Assembly: GCA_023229465.1 (NCBI GenBank)
Contig: JALNZE010000001.1
Span: 310,001 to 374,000, forward strand
Direction of reading: 5' to 3'
Length of the DNA stretch: 64,000 bases
From: Chitinophagaceae bacterium
Lineage (GTDB): Bacteria > Bacteroidota > Bacteroidia > Chitinophagales > Chitinophagaceae
Part shown: in pieces, positions 1 through 9,022 of the stretch
Position numbering within the stretch: position 1 is the first letter of the stretch
How the letters are laid out: each line of letters starts with the position of its first letter
Program-made: the position numbers and the translations under genes
Notes under the pieces: model-generated
What the model was told of the DNA's origin: nothing
The model's input: the letters and a program-made list of their open reading frames with translations, nothing else
The model's database searches: none

Positions 1-555
1 TATCAATATGAAGGAACGGATAAAGGCTATCCATTCCCCTATACGATTGCCATAAGCTGGAAACTGGAAACCGGAAATAAGTTAACAGTGGCCACTACCA
101 TCATGCATACCAACCCCCATCCCATACCCATCGCAGATGGATGGCACCCGTATTTTAAGTTGGGAGGTAAAGTGGATGATTGGCAGATCCAATTTGACAG
201 CCGCACCCAATTGGAATATGATAAGGCGCTGCTACCAACCGGGAAAAAAATAAAAGATGAAAGGTTTGTAAACGGTTGTTTGTTACAAAATATACAATTG
301 GATAATGCATTCGAACTGGAAAACGGGGCGCTGCCTGCCAAATGTGTATTGCATAATGATACCCTGCAACTTACCGTTGAACCCAATAGCAGCTATCCCC
401 TTTTACAACTATACATACCCGAACACCGCAATAGCATTGCCATCGAAAACCTGAGTGGCGCGCCGGATAATTTTAATAATGGAATAGGGCTTTTGTTAGT
501 AGCTCCCGGCAATCCCAAGACGTTTACCACCAGCTACAAAATAGCGTTGTTGTAA
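1..555 (+). CDS. Aldose 1-epimerase family protein (5' end outside the window)
   Basis: The reading frame is open from base 1, so about 184 C-terminal residues are visible and the start lies upstream. The fragment carries the galactose mutarotase signature: a YPFPYT stretch, then a WHPYF motif near residue 48 whose His is one of the sugar-contacting residues in this family, followed by beta-rich sequence and a late ENLSGAPDNFNNG segment typical of the C-terminal substrate loop. Members interconvert alpha and beta anomers of aldoses in the cytoplasm. The exact sugar cannot be read from the fragment. It ends 26 bp before the convergent RidA-type gene. Confidence 0.85.
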   Translation, partial: YQYEGTDKGYPFPYTIAISWKLETGNKLTVATTIMHTNPHPIPIADGWHPYFKLGGKVDDWQIQFDSRTQLEYDKALLPTGKKIKDERFVNGCLLQNIQLDNAFELENGALPAKCVLHNDTLQLTVEPNSSYPLLQLYIPEHRNSIAIENLSGAPDNFNNGIGLLLVAPGNPKTFTTSYKIALL

Positions 556-581
556 TGAAGAGAAAATGACTGTTGGCTTTT

Positions 582-968
582 CTACAGGTCTACCACCGCA
601 ATCACACTTATCTCCACGTTTACTCCGCGTGGAAGTCCTTTTACAGCAACGGTTTCACGTGCCGGGTAGTTACCTTTAAAATAAGAACCATATACTTCGT
701 TTACCTGTGCGAACAAACCCATATCACTCAAATAAATATTGGTTTTTACTACATGTTCCAGCGTAATTTTTGCTTCATCAAGCACTGCCTGCAGGTTTTT
801 CATTACCTGGTGGGTTTCTGCCAGTATGTTACCGGTTTGCAGTTCGCCGGTTACCGGATCTAACGCTACCTGTCCGCTTACAAATACCAACCCGTTTGCC
901 TTGATGGCCTGGTTATAAGGGCCGATGGGGGCCGGCGCTTTATCTGTCTTAATTAGTTGCTTTGCCAT
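582..968 (-). CDS. RidA family reactive intermediate deaminase
   Basis: A 128-residue Rid/YjgF/UK114 protein of normal length. These small trimeric enzymes hydrolyse reactive enamines and imines, such as 2-aminoacrylate released by PLP enzymes. Seen directly: the IGPYNQAI start motif, a VSGQ turn near residue 30, and the C-terminal YPARETVAVKGLPRGVNVE region holding the catalytic-type Arg104 and Glu119, which place it in the deaminase-active RidA subgroup. An upstream in-frame TTG would add eight residues; I chose the ATG at 968 because it starts the conserved domain directly. It is transcribed alone, divergently from the next gene. Confidence 0.93.
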   Translation of the reverse strand: MAKQLIKTDKAPAPIGPYNQAIKANGLVFVSGQVALDPVTGELQTGNILAETHQVMKNLQAVLDEAKITLEHVVKTNIYLSDMGLFAQVNEVYGSYFKGNYPARETVAVKGLPRGVNVEISVIAVVDL

Positions 969-1021
969 GAGAATTGTTTTAATTGGCAGCAATTTGCTGC
1001 ATTTCTATCAACCTGCCAACC

Positions 1022-1029
1022 TAAATTTG
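1022..1029 (+). promoter_or_regulatory. Candidate Bacteroidota -7 promoter element
   Basis: TAAATTTG followed by C matches the Bacteroidota sigma-ABfr -7 consensus TAnnTTTG and lies 17 bp before the ATG at 1047. A TTTG at 993-996 could be the -33 element, but the 25-bp spacing is longer than the usual 19-21. The 10-mer AATTTGCTGC occurs at both places (991 and 1025), so chance similarity is possible. Confidence 0.35.
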
Positions 1030-1046
1030 CTGCCTAACCCGGTAAT

Positions 1047-1700
1047 ATGCAGCTAGTAGTTAAAGCCAATGCACAGCAAAAAGAAAGCTTTCTCGCCAGG
1101 GGTATTCCCAGGGGCATAGACATTTGCTGGCTATCCGATACTATGCCGATACCTGCCGCGGATGCTTATTTCGACCTGCTTTTTGAAGAAGAGGGACCGG
1201 CTTTTTTAACCCTGCCGGATAAGCCTGTTTTTATAAATGCTGTTATCGAAACAACAGAAAACCTGCCATCTAACAGCATTCGTATCAATGCATGGAATGG
1301 TTTTATGGAAAGAGACAGGATTGAAATTGCCTCTGCAAACTTACCTGCCAACAGCGAAAAATCGGAGCTGCTTAAAAAAGCAACTACTATTTTAGACAGA
1401 TTAGGATGGGCCCATATAGTAGTGCCGGATATACCCGGCATGATAGCTGCAAGGGTGATTGCCATGATTGTGAATGAAGCTTATTTTGCATTAGCCGATG
1501 AAGTCAGTACCAAAGTTTCCATTGATACCGCCATGAAATTAGGCACCCATTACCCTTATGGCCCTTTTGAATGGAGCGAGAAAATTGGCGTACATAAAAT
1601 CTATGCCCTGTTGCATAAACTGAATGAAACCGACACCCGTTACACCCCCGCCCCCAACCTCCAAAAAGAAGCCTCCCAAAATAACCCGGTAAACCAATAA
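1047..1700 (+). CDS. 3-hydroxyacyl-CoA dehydrogenase C-domain protein lacking the NAD-binding fold
   Basis: A 217-residue protein. Residues 120-190 match the C-terminal 3HCDH domain: a VPDIPGMIAARV helix, then NEAYFALADEV, then GTHYPYGPFEW at 166-176, a hallmark of FadB-type dehydrogenases. The N-terminal 120 residues should form the Rossmann NAD-binding domain but contain no GxGxxG loop and only a short degenerate remnant. I infer a non-dehydrogenase role, or a regulatory or partner role in acyl-CoA metabolism. The Pro/Lys-rich tail ends 7 bp before tsaB, so the two are probably co-transcribed. The family assignment of the C-domain is secure; the function is not. Confidence 0.8.
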   Translation: MQLVVKANAQQKESFLARGIPRGIDICWLSDTMPIPAADAYFDLLFEEEGPAFLTLPDKPVFINAVIETTENLPSNSIRINAWNGFMERDRIEIASANLPANSEKSELLKKATTILDRLGWAHIVVPDIPGMIAARVIAMIVNEAYFALADEVSTKVSIDTAMKLGTHYPYGPFEWSEKIGVHKIYALLHKLNETDTRYTPAPNLQKEASQNNPVNQ

Positions 1701-1707
1701 ACCAAAA

Positions 1708-2403
1708 ATGCCCCTCCTCCTCCACATAGATACCGCCACAGCGCATGCCAGCGTTTGCCTAAGCGAAGGTGCAACCATTTTGGGGTTGGTTGAGAGTGAT
1801 GAACAGAAGAACCATGCTTCCTTTATACAACCTGCCATTCAGCAATTGATGGCCAATAGCCCTTATTCGCTGAATCAACTGGATGCGATTGCTGTTACAG
1901 CCGGGCCGGGTAGTTATACGGGCCTGCGGGTAGGGCTTGCCTCGGCAAAAGGAATCTGCTATGCTTTAGATAAGCCCCTGATTATGGTAAATACCCTGGA
2001 GGTAATGGCACAGGCCATCCTAAGTCATTGGCAGTTAACCCAAACCCATCCCGACCTGAACACCCTTCTTTGCCCGATGATTGATGCCAGGCGGATGGAG
2101 GTATTTACCGCTGTTTACAATATTTTCTTAGATGAATTAGAGGCTCCCAATGCATTAATTATTGATGTACATGCTTTCAGCTCAGCTCGTTACAACCATC
2201 CCATGGTGTTTAGTGGCAGTGGGCAGTCTAAACTGGCAGGAGTTATGCAACATCCCAATACCTCTTATCTGAACATACAACATAATGCCTCCCACCTGGC
2301 CATCCGGGCAGCCATCGCCTATCAAACCCGGCATTTTGCTAACCTCGCTTATGCAGAACCTTTATACGTAAAAGCCTTTTACCATCCCTCCAAACCAGCT
2401 TAA
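1708..2403 (+). CDS. tsaB: tRNA N6-threonylcarbamoyladenosine biosynthesis protein TsaB
   Basis: A 231-residue ASKHA-fold protein. TsaB is the non-catalytic partner of TsaD (with TsaE) that transfers threonylcarbamoyl to A37 of ANN-decoding tRNAs. Visible signatures are the N-terminal LLHIDTAT strand-turn and the invariant AGPGSYTGLRVGLA at 65-78. The length fits the family and the metal-binding His pair of TsaD is absent, so this is TsaB and not TsaD. The start follows the preceding gene by 7 bp. Confidence 0.95.
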   Translation: MPLLLHIDTATAHASVCLSEGATILGLVESDEQKNHASFIQPAIQQLMANSPYSLNQLDAIAVTAGPGSYTGLRVGLASAKGICYALDKPLIMVNTLEVMAQAILSHWQLTQTHPDLNTLLCPMIDARRMEVFTAVYNIFLDELEAPNALIIDVHAFSSARYNHPMVFSGSGQSKLAGVMQHPNTSYLNIQHNASHLAIRAAIAYQTRHFANLAYAEPLYVKAFYHPSKPA

Positions 2404-2419
2404 AGATGGATTAAAAAAT

Positions 2420-2443
2420 ATTCATAAATTTTATACTATGAAT
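2420..2443. promoter_or_regulatory. Inverted repeat upstream of the ArsR/MBL pair
   Basis: ATTCATA, a 10-bp spacer, then TATGAAT: perfect 7-bp arms, about 70 bp before the regulator start at 2514. Position and symmetry suit an ArsR/SmtB operator overlapping the promoter. This is inference from position only. Confidence 0.35.
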
Positions 2444-2513
2444 CAGCGAACTAATTCTTAACTTTATGGTTACGAGTTAGGTTTTTTCACCCCCCAATTT
2501 AAACTCTAATTTC

Positions 2514-2849
2514 ATGAGTCAGTCCCTACAAGCCGTTGTACTATTAAATGGTAAAACCCCGATCAAAGTTGATTTTCTTCACACAAAGAAAGCTTCCTTA
2601 ATTCTTCGGTCTATTAACCATAAGCTTCGACAGCAAATTATCAAATTACTGGATGAACACCAGAAAATGACAGTTACCGAAATCTATGTAAAACTTAGAT
2701 TAGAGCAATCAGTTGCTTCGCAGCACCTGGCCATTTTACGGCGTGCGGGCATTGTTAGTACCACGCGCGATGGTAAGTTCATCTTCTACTCCGTTAACTA
2801 TAACCGCCTGGCAGAAGTAGTGCAGTTTGTAGAAACCCTGGTAGGTTAG
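2514..2849 (+). CDS. ArsR/SmtB-family winged-helix regulator without cysteines
   Basis: A 111-residue protein with a clear ArsR-type winged helix: the recognition region runs SVASQHLAILRRAGIV followed by the wing TTRDGKFIFYSVN. It has no cysteine at all and none of the usual alpha3N CxC or alpha5 metal-ligand motifs, so classical metal sensing or BigR/SqrR-type persulfide sensing through a Cys pair is not possible by the known chemistry. It sits 90 bp upstream of an MBL/rhodanese gene on the same strand. It probably represses itself and that gene, possibly through the 2420-2443 repeat; the signal is unknown. Confidence 0.88.
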   Translation: MSQSLQAVVLLNGKTPIKVDFLHTKKASLILRSINHKLRQQIIKLLDEHQKMTVTEIYVKLRLEQSVASQHLAILRRAGIVSTTRDGKFIFYSVNYNRLAEVVQFVETLVG

Positions 2850-2939
2850 GTTGACGGATTTGCTGACAATTTAGTCTTTCAAATGACCAAGTTCATTCTT
2901 TGGCCTGAAGCTTGACGTTATCTACGCAAAAAAACAGAC

Positions 2940-4355
2940 ATGTTTATAAAACAATTATATACAGGCTGCCTTAGTGAGGCTGCCTATTATATTGAAAGCG
3001 ATGGCATAGGCGCTATCATCGACCCCCTCCGTGATATTGAAGAGTATCTGGCACTGGCTGCAGAACGGAAAGCAAGGATCAAATACATTTTTGAAACACA
3101 TTTTCATGCCGATTTTGTTAGCGGTCATTTAGACCTGGCAGCCGCAACCGGCGCTACCATTGTATATGGGCCTGATGCCATAACTACACTTCCGGTAAGT
3201 GTTGCAAAAGACGGGGAACGTTTTGATATAGGTAAGGTAAAAATAGAAGTGCTGCATACACCCGGTCATACATTGGAAAGCAGTTGTTTCCTGTTGATAG
3301 ATGAAACCGGAAAAGACCATGCTGTTTTTACCGGCGATACCTTATTTATCGGAGATGTGGGCAGGCCCGACCTGGCACAAAAAGCGAATGAGATCACCAC
3401 GAATGATCTTGCGGGCATGATGTATGAAAGCCTGCAGAAAAAGATTGTGGTGTTAAGTGATGAAGTGATCGTTTATCCCGGACATGGTGCAGGAAGCAGT
3501 TGCGGAAAAAACCTTGGGCCGGAAACCCAGGGTACTATTGGTGAACAAAAAAAGACAAACTATGCATTGCTGGCGCGAACGAAAGAAGCGTTTATTAAAG
3601 TAGTTACTGAAGGCTTAACGGCTCCGCCACAATACTTTCCTATTAATGCGAGGATCAATAAAGAAGGGTATGTAAGCCTGGATACCATTTTACAAAAAGC
3701 GCTACAACCTTTAACTATAGCGGCTTTCAAAGCAAGGGCGGAAGAAGATGAAGTGATCATACTCGACACCAGGATATCCGGTGTATTTACACAGGGCTAT
3801 GTTCCGGGCTCTGTAAGTATTGGATTGGATGGACGTTTTGCTGAGTGGGCAGGTAGTATTTTACCTTTTGATAAGACCATTATTTTAGTAACCGAACCGG
3901 GGAAAGAAAAAGAAACCATTATCCGTTTGGCCAGAGTGGGTTACGAAAAGATAGAAGGTTATCTGGATGGTGGCTATGAAGCATGGCTTGCGGCAGGTGA
4001 AAAATTTGATATGATTGTTGATGTGGAAGCTGATGAACTGGCGATGGATATTCCTTTTGATCCAAAGCTGGTGATTATAGATGTTAGAAAAACCAATGAG
4101 TTTGCCGATGGCCATATTACAGAGGCCATAAATATTCCTGTATCAGAAATGATGGATCCTGCCAGTATGGTTAATCTCGAAGAGGCGCATAATATTTATG
4201 TGCATTGCGCGGGAGGATACAGAAGTGTGATCGCCTGCTCATTAATGAAACGCCAGGGCATTCATAACATTTATAATGTTTTGGGTGGATGGACCAGGAT
4301 GCAGGAAATGAAGGAAAAATTTACGATTGAGAAAACAGCGGAAGTATTGAACTAA
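2940..4355 (+). CDS. MBL-fold hydrolase fused to two rhodanese domains
   Basis: A 471-residue protein. The N-terminal metallo-beta-lactamase fold has the metal motif THFHADFVSGH at 53-63, a later HTPGHT and FTGDTLFIGDVGR, as in persulfide dioxygenase/ETHE1 relatives. Two rhodanese domains follow. The first (about 260-355) has no catalytic Cys at the loop (TEPGK instead), so it is a dead domain. The second (about 365-465) keeps the active loop HCAGGYRS. Known relatives oxidise glutathione or other low-molecular-weight persulfides to sulfite and move sulfane sulfur, so a cytoplasmic sulfide-detoxification role is likely. The stop codon overlaps that of the convergent acyltransferase gene. Confidence 0.9.
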   Translation: MFIKQLYTGCLSEAAYYIESDGIGAIIDPLRDIEEYLALAAERKARIKYIFETHFHADFVSGHLDLAAATGATIVYGPDAITTLPVSVAKDGERFDIGKVKIEVLHTPGHTLESSCFLLIDETGKDHAVFTGDTLFIGDVGRPDLAQKANEITTNDLAGMMYESLQKKIVVLSDEVIVYPGHGAGSSCGKNLGPETQGTIGEQKKTNYALLARTKEAFIKVVTEGLTAPPQYFPINARINKEGYVSLDTILQKALQPLTIAAFKARAEEDEVIILDTRISGVFTQGYVPGSVSIGLDGRFAEWAGSILPFDKTIILVTEPGKEKETIIRLARVGYEKIEGYLDGGYEAWLAAGEKFDMIVDVEADELAMDIPFDPKLVIIDVRKTNEFADGHITEAINIPVSEMMDPASMVNLEEAHNIYVHCAGGYRSVIACSLMKRQGIHNIYNVLGGWTRMQEMKEKFTIEKTAEVLN

Positions 4356-5245
4356 TATTTTTCATCAATCACATATTGTCTAAACTTATTTTCATCATAG
4401 TCGAATTTCCATCTTCTGTGGCTCCATAAGTAATTATGGGGCCTTTTTTTTACGCTCTCTTCAATAAAATTAACCAGTGTTTTGGTGATATACCCATCCG
4501 GTGTTTCTTTGGGTTGAATAGTTAATAAAGTGAGATCAATTCTGTAAAATCCTCTTTTTAATTTATACATATCAGCCATGATAACGGCCGTATTCATATT
4601 CTTTGCCCCTTTCTCCGGTCCTTTTACAAAAGGAGTCATCCTGCCAAAAAACTTTACCCAATAAGCGTTGGTGGGATCCACCGGATTCTGATCGGCCACT
4701 AATCCTAATAAATAGGGCTTATTGGTGTATTGATGAAACCTGGTTCTGAAATCACTCGATGGAATTAATATGGTTCCGTACTGCCCGCGAACCTTTAACA
4801 TTAACCGGTTAAGGGTTTTATTGGTTAGGGCTGTGAATATGCCCAAAAAAGGATAGTCGCTATTGGCAGCCACACCCAGATTCATAAACTCCCAGTTAAA
4901 AAAATGGCCCGAATGAATTTGTACGCTTTGACCGGTAGGCAGAAGATCATTGAGTACTTCCGCATTGATTTGTAACCTTCTGTCGAACTCCTTTCTCGAA
5001 ATGGATACCAGCTTGATGGTTTCAATAAAAGTATCCACGAAATTTTTATAAAATTCTTTTTCAATCCGTTTTCTTTCAGCCTCCGTTTTTTCCGGAAAAG
5101 CAATCAGCAGATTTTTTTTCACTATTTCTCTTCGGTAACCAACCCCATAATATAGTAAGAGGTAAATACCATCACTCAACCAATACATTACCCGCCAGGG
5201 AATTAATGAGAACGTATAAAATAAAGCATATACTATATAATACAT
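4352..5245 (-). CDS. Lysophospholipid acyltransferase, LpxL/HtrB family
   Basis: A 297-residue protein with an N-terminal membrane segment (about 1-35) and the acyltransferase HX4E motif in HSGHFFNWEF (His114, Glu119). Members add a secondary acyl chain to the 3-hydroxyacyl groups of Kdo-lipid A at the inner face of the cytoplasmic membrane. Length and domain order fit the family. Which position of lipid A is acylated cannot be told from sequence. It is convergent with the MBL/rhodanese gene and transcribed in the same direction as nadB upstream, from which an 89-bp gap separates it. Confidence 0.9.
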   Translation of the reverse strand: MYYIVYALFYTFSLIPWRVMYWLSDGIYLLLYYGVGYRREIVKKNLLIAFPEKTEAERKRIEKEFYKNFVDTFIETIKLVSISRKEFDRRLQINAEVLNDLLPTGQSVQIHSGHFFNWEFMNLGVAANSDYPFLGIFTALTNKTLNRLMLKVRGQYGTILIPSSDFRTRFHQYTNKPYLLGLVADQNPVDPTNAYWVKFFGRMTPFVKGPEKGAKNMNTAVIMADMYKLKRGFYRIDLTLLTIQPKETPDGYITKTLVNFIEESVKKRPHNYLWSHRRWKFDYDENKFRQYVIDEKY

Positions 5246-5334
5246 GTTAATGAAATTGAACAGTTACCAAAATAGGAAGATAAAGCTATTGATAATTACA
5301 GTGCCGGTTAAGCAACCAGTTACCTGCCTGTATT

Positions 5335-6930
5335 TTATAAAATAATATTCTGAAGCAGTTCACTTTTTTTCGGGTGATCCGTATTGTAATGCAGCCCCCT
5401 GCTTTCTTTACGAAATTCTGCTCCTTTTACAATCAGGTAGCCTACCGTTATCAGGTTGCGCAGCTCACATAACTGCGGCGACAGTTTGGTAGATTTATAG
5501 AGCGCTTCTGTTTCAGAAAATAAAAGGTCCAGTCTTTTCATGGCTCTTTCCAAACGCACATCGGTTCTAACTATCCCAACATAATCACTCATAATCTGAC
5601 GAAGTTCTTTCTGACTCTGTGTAATCAAAATCATTTCACCAGGCTCATTGGTTCCTTTGGCGTTCCAATTGGGAATGCGATCTTCAAAAGATAATTCATC
5701 AATTAGCTGGCCGCTATTGATAAAACAACGATGGCCAAATACCATTGCTTCCAGTAAGCTGTTACTGGCCAGGCGGTTTGCGCCATGCAGTCCTGTGCTG
5801 GCACATTCACCACAGGCATATAATTGTTTGATAGAGGTACGGCCCCATTCATCGGTTTTTATGCCCCCGCAACTATAATGCGCTGCCGGCGCTACCGGTA
5901 TCATCTGCTGCATCACATCAATACCCATGCCCAGGCACTTTTCATAAATATTCGGAAAATGATGAATGAACTTTTCTTTATTCATGTGGCGGCAATCCAG
6001 GTAAACATGTTCGGTACCCGTGCGTTTCATTTCATTATCAATGGCCCGGGCAACAATATCACGCGGGGCCAGGTCTTTTCGGTCATCATATTTTTCCATG
6101 AATGACTCCCCGTTTTTATTACGCAGGATTCCGCCATCACCCCGTACCGCTTCTGTAATCAGGAAGGAAGGCGATACCCCGGGTTCATATAAAGCAGTAG
6201 GGTGAAACTGGATAAACTCCATATTCTCTATCTTACCCTTTGCCCTGTAAACCATTGCCACACCATCTCCTGTGGCAATCACCGGGTTGGTAGTGGTCCG
6301 GTATGCCTGGCCGCAACCACCGGTTGCCAATAAAATTATTTTGGCAAGTATCTTTTCTATCTGCTGCGTATGAAGATTTAATACATACACACCATAGCAG
6401 GTAATATCCAAAGTAGATTTGGTAACCAGGTACCCAAGATGGTGCTGCGTAATGATATCAATCACAAACCAGTGATTGATGAGTTCAATATTTTTAATCG
6501 TTTCCAGCTCTTCCAGCAATGCTCTTTCCATTTCTTTGCCGGTAACATCTTTGTGATGCAGGATACGGTTTTCGCTATGGCCTCCTTCTTTCCCCAAACT
6601 ATAGTCTCCTTTTTCATCCTTATCAAATTTGGCGCCATACCCAATAATTTCTTTGATGCGTTCAGGACCTTCTCTTACCACTATTTCAACAATCGCCTGA
6701 TTACACAAATCATCCCCGGCAATCAATGTGTCTTCTATATGTTTGTTATAACTATCTTTCTCTTCATCCCACACACCCGCAATACCGCCCTGCGCATACT
6801 TGGTATTGGTTTCATCTGCCTGTGTTTTAGTAATAATGGTTATTTTTTTATCAGGGAAAGCCCTGGCCGTTTTCAAAGCATAGGTTAACCCCGCGATTCC
6901 CGAACCGATTACTAAAAAATCTGTTTGCAT
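5335..6930 (-). CDS. nadB: L-aspartate oxidase
   Basis: A 531-residue FAD enzyme that oxidises L-aspartate to iminoaspartate, the first step of de novo NAD synthesis. The dinucleotide motif GSGIAGLTYAL is at 8-18. Further markers are the TKYAQGGIAG loop, HSENRILHHKD, QFHPTAL and the TEAVRGDGGIL segment around the active-site Arg. The C-terminal helical domain is complete. nadA and nadC are not in the window. The ATG lies 23 bp after the stop of ispG, so the two are probably in one transcript. Confidence 0.96.
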   Translation of the reverse strand: MQTDFLVIGSGIAGLTYALKTARAFPDKKITIITKTQADETNTKYAQGGIAGVWDEEKDSYNKHIEDTLIAGDDLCNQAIVEIVVREGPERIKEIIGYGAKFDKDEKGDYSLGKEGGHSENRILHHKDVTGKEMERALLEELETIKNIELINHWFVIDIITQHHLGYLVTKSTLDITCYGVYVLNLHTQQIEKILAKIILLATGGCGQAYRTTTNPVIATGDGVAMVYRAKGKIENMEFIQFHPTALYEPGVSPSFLITEAVRGDGGILRNKNGESFMEKYDDRKDLAPRDIVARAIDNEMKRTGTEHVYLDCRHMNKEKFIHHFPNIYEKCLGMGIDVMQQMIPVAPAAHYSCGGIKTDEWGRTSIKQLYACGECASTGLHGANRLASNSLLEAMVFGHRCFINSGQLIDELSFEDRIPNWNAKGTNEPGEMILITQSQKELRQIMSDYVGIVRTDVRLERAMKRLDLLFSETEALYKSTKLSPQLCELRNLITVGYLIVKGAEFRKESRGLHYNTDHPKKSELLQNIIL

Positions 6931-6953
6931 ATCTGAATCTCCGAAAGGAGAAT

Positions 6954-8987
6954 TTAAAATTTAATAATAGCATCGGGCTGTTCCACCCATGCATCATTTT
7001 CTTTCAGTAAATTAATCAGCTCTGCTACCGCAATATCACTATCAATATTTCTTTTCATGATGTCTTTGCCTTTGTACAAGGTAATTTTTCCTATGCCGCT
7101 TCCAACATAACCAAAATCCGCATCTGCCATTTCTCCCGGTCCATTTACAATACAACCCATGATCGCTATTTTTAACCCTTTCAAATGATTGGTTACGCTT
7201 CTGATCTTCGCAGTTGTCTCCTGCAGATCAAATAATGTTCTGCCACAACTGGGACAACTGATATACTCTGTTTTGGATATTCTGGTTCGGGTAGCCTGTA
7301 AAATGGTAAATGCGGTAGCATTCATAAATTGCTCAACGGTGGCATTACTGGCATAATTGCGTCCACTGGTATCCTGCGAACCCTTGATTTGTGATTGATA
7401 ACTTTCGTTGGTCATCCCTAAACAAATTCCATCACCGAATCCATCCAGTAATAAGGCGCCGCATTCTATTGAATAATGAAGCAGGTGTTCATCAGCAGTT
7501 TGCCAATGACTATCGGTGAGCAGGATGGCGGGGTTATTTATTTTTCTGATCATCAGTTCCATAAACATTCTGCGTACAGAAGGCATGGCATGCCGGTTAG
7601 CGCTGCTTAAACAAAGTACCACTGTTTTATCATTAGACAGTTCCTCTAAACCGGTATAATCATTGATGTTGGTTTCATCATTAAAACAATCAAGCATCAC
7701 AAAATTCAATATACTGCTTTTTACTTCAGCCTGCAGGTAACCGGATGCATCATAAATAGGAAAATATTTTTCGTTATCGGCTGCATTGGCCCAGGTAGCA
7801 GGGTATGTTATCACTTTTAATGTGCCCGGCAAAGCAAAGTTGAGTAACTGGTGCCCTGTAAAAACATAATCGGCGGCAGCATCGCTGATGGTCCATTTAT
7901 CCGCGGCTTCATCATATTTGTAGCCGATACTTTCCAATTGTTTGGGCGTAATAGCTGAAACCCTGCTCAAATCGGCAATCACAACCGGCACCTGTTTGGC
8001 TCCGATATTTGTAACGGCAAAAGTTTCTCTTCGCTGGTAAGCAAAAGGGCTATAAGGAATTTTTTCTATTGAAGGGATATTTGCAACAGATACCCCTTTA
8101 CCGGCTACGGCATATCTCTTCACCAGGTCACGGCAAACGGGTATTTCAAATTCAGGATCTTCGGTTAAGCTAACCCTTACCGTATCGCCGATGCCATCTT
8201 CCAATAAGGTACCAATACCTGCCGCGCTTTTTACCCTCCCATCTTCGCCATCGCCTGCTTCGGTTACACCTAAATGCAGTGGATAAGATTCTCCAAACGC
8301 TGCACCCATTTGCTGAATCAGTAAACGGTAAGCCTGCACCATTACCTGTGGGTTACTCGATTTCATGCTCAGTATAATATTGTGATAGTTCTCTGCTCTG
8401 GCAATACGCAAAAACTCCATGGCACTCTCTACCATGCCCATGGGTGTATCGCCGTAGCGACTCATGATACGATCGCTGAGTGAGCCATGATTGGTGCCAA
8501 TGCGCATGGCTGTGCCATATTCTTTACATATCGTAACCAATGGTGTAAACCGCTCACGTATCCGTTCAATCTCTTCGAGGTATTCCAGGTCGGTATAATT
8601 GATCTGTTCAAATTTTTTTTTGTCAACATAATTCCCCGGATTTACCCGCACTTTCTCCACTATCCTGGCCGCTATCTCGGCCGCATTGGGTGTAAAATGG
8701 ATATCTGCCACCAATGGCGTTGAATACCCTCTTTTACGTAATTCATTTTTTATATTGCGTAAGTTCTCCGCTTCTTTTTTACTGGGCGCCGTAATGCGAA
8801 CCAGTTCGGCCCCTGCTTCTATACAACGTATACTCTGTTCCACGGTGGCCATCGTATCCATCGTATCTGTGGTAGTCATGGTTTGCAGGCGTATAGGATT
8901 GAAATTACCCAATAACAGGTTGCCAACCTTCACTTCCCTGGTTGGCAAACGGCTATATTGTGTAAGTGAGTTACAATATAATTGCAT
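6954..8987 (-). CDS. ispG: 4-hydroxy-3-methylbut-2-en-1-yl diphosphate synthase, long form
   Basis: A 677-residue IspG/GcpE, the penultimate MEP-pathway enzyme, which reductively opens MEcPP to HMBPP. It is the long type with an inserted domain (about 290-560) between the TIM barrel and the Fe-S domain, as in plants, Chlamydia and Bacteroidota. The barrel contains VRVNPGN and the GVTEAGDGEDGRVKS region. The [4Fe-4S] ligands are visible as SCPSCGR and CIVNGPGEM near the C-terminus. Only 35 bp separate it from the beta-lactamase gene upstream. Confidence 0.96.
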   Translation of the reverse strand: MQLYCNSLTQYSRLPTREVKVGNLLLGNFNPIRLQTMTTTDTMDTMATVEQSIRCIEAGAELVRITAPSKKEAENLRNIKNELRKRGYSTPLVADIHFTPNAAEIAARIVEKVRVNPGNYVDKKKFEQINYTDLEYLEEIERIRERFTPLVTICKEYGTAMRIGTNHGSLSDRIMSRYGDTPMGMVESAMEFLRIARAENYHNIILSMKSSNPQVMVQAYRLLIQQMGAAFGESYPLHLGVTEAGDGEDGRVKSAAGIGTLLEDGIGDTVRVSLTEDPEFEIPVCRDLVKRYAVAGKGVSVANIPSIEKIPYSPFAYQRRETFAVTNIGAKQVPVVIADLSRVSAITPKQLESIGYKYDEAADKWTISDAAADYVFTGHQLLNFALPGTLKVITYPATWANAADNEKYFPIYDASGYLQAEVKSSILNFVMLDCFNDETNINDYTGLEELSNDKTVVLCLSSANRHAMPSVRRMFMELMIRKINNPAILLTDSHWQTADEHLLHYSIECGALLLDGFGDGICLGMTNESYQSQIKGSQDTSGRNYASNATVEQFMNATAFTILQATRTRISKTEYISCPSCGRTLFDLQETTAKIRSVTNHLKGLKIAIMGCIVNGPGEMADADFGYVGSGIGKITLYKGKDIMKRNIDSDIAVAELINLLKENDAWVEQPDAIIKF

Positions 8988-9022
8988 AAATAATAAATGT
9001 GGTACAAATCTAACGGTTATGC

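Noticed and set aside
991..1034. A direct repeat of AATTTGCTGC as an operator
   Set aside because: Only ten bases, one copy inside the likely -7 element; chance cannot be excluded.
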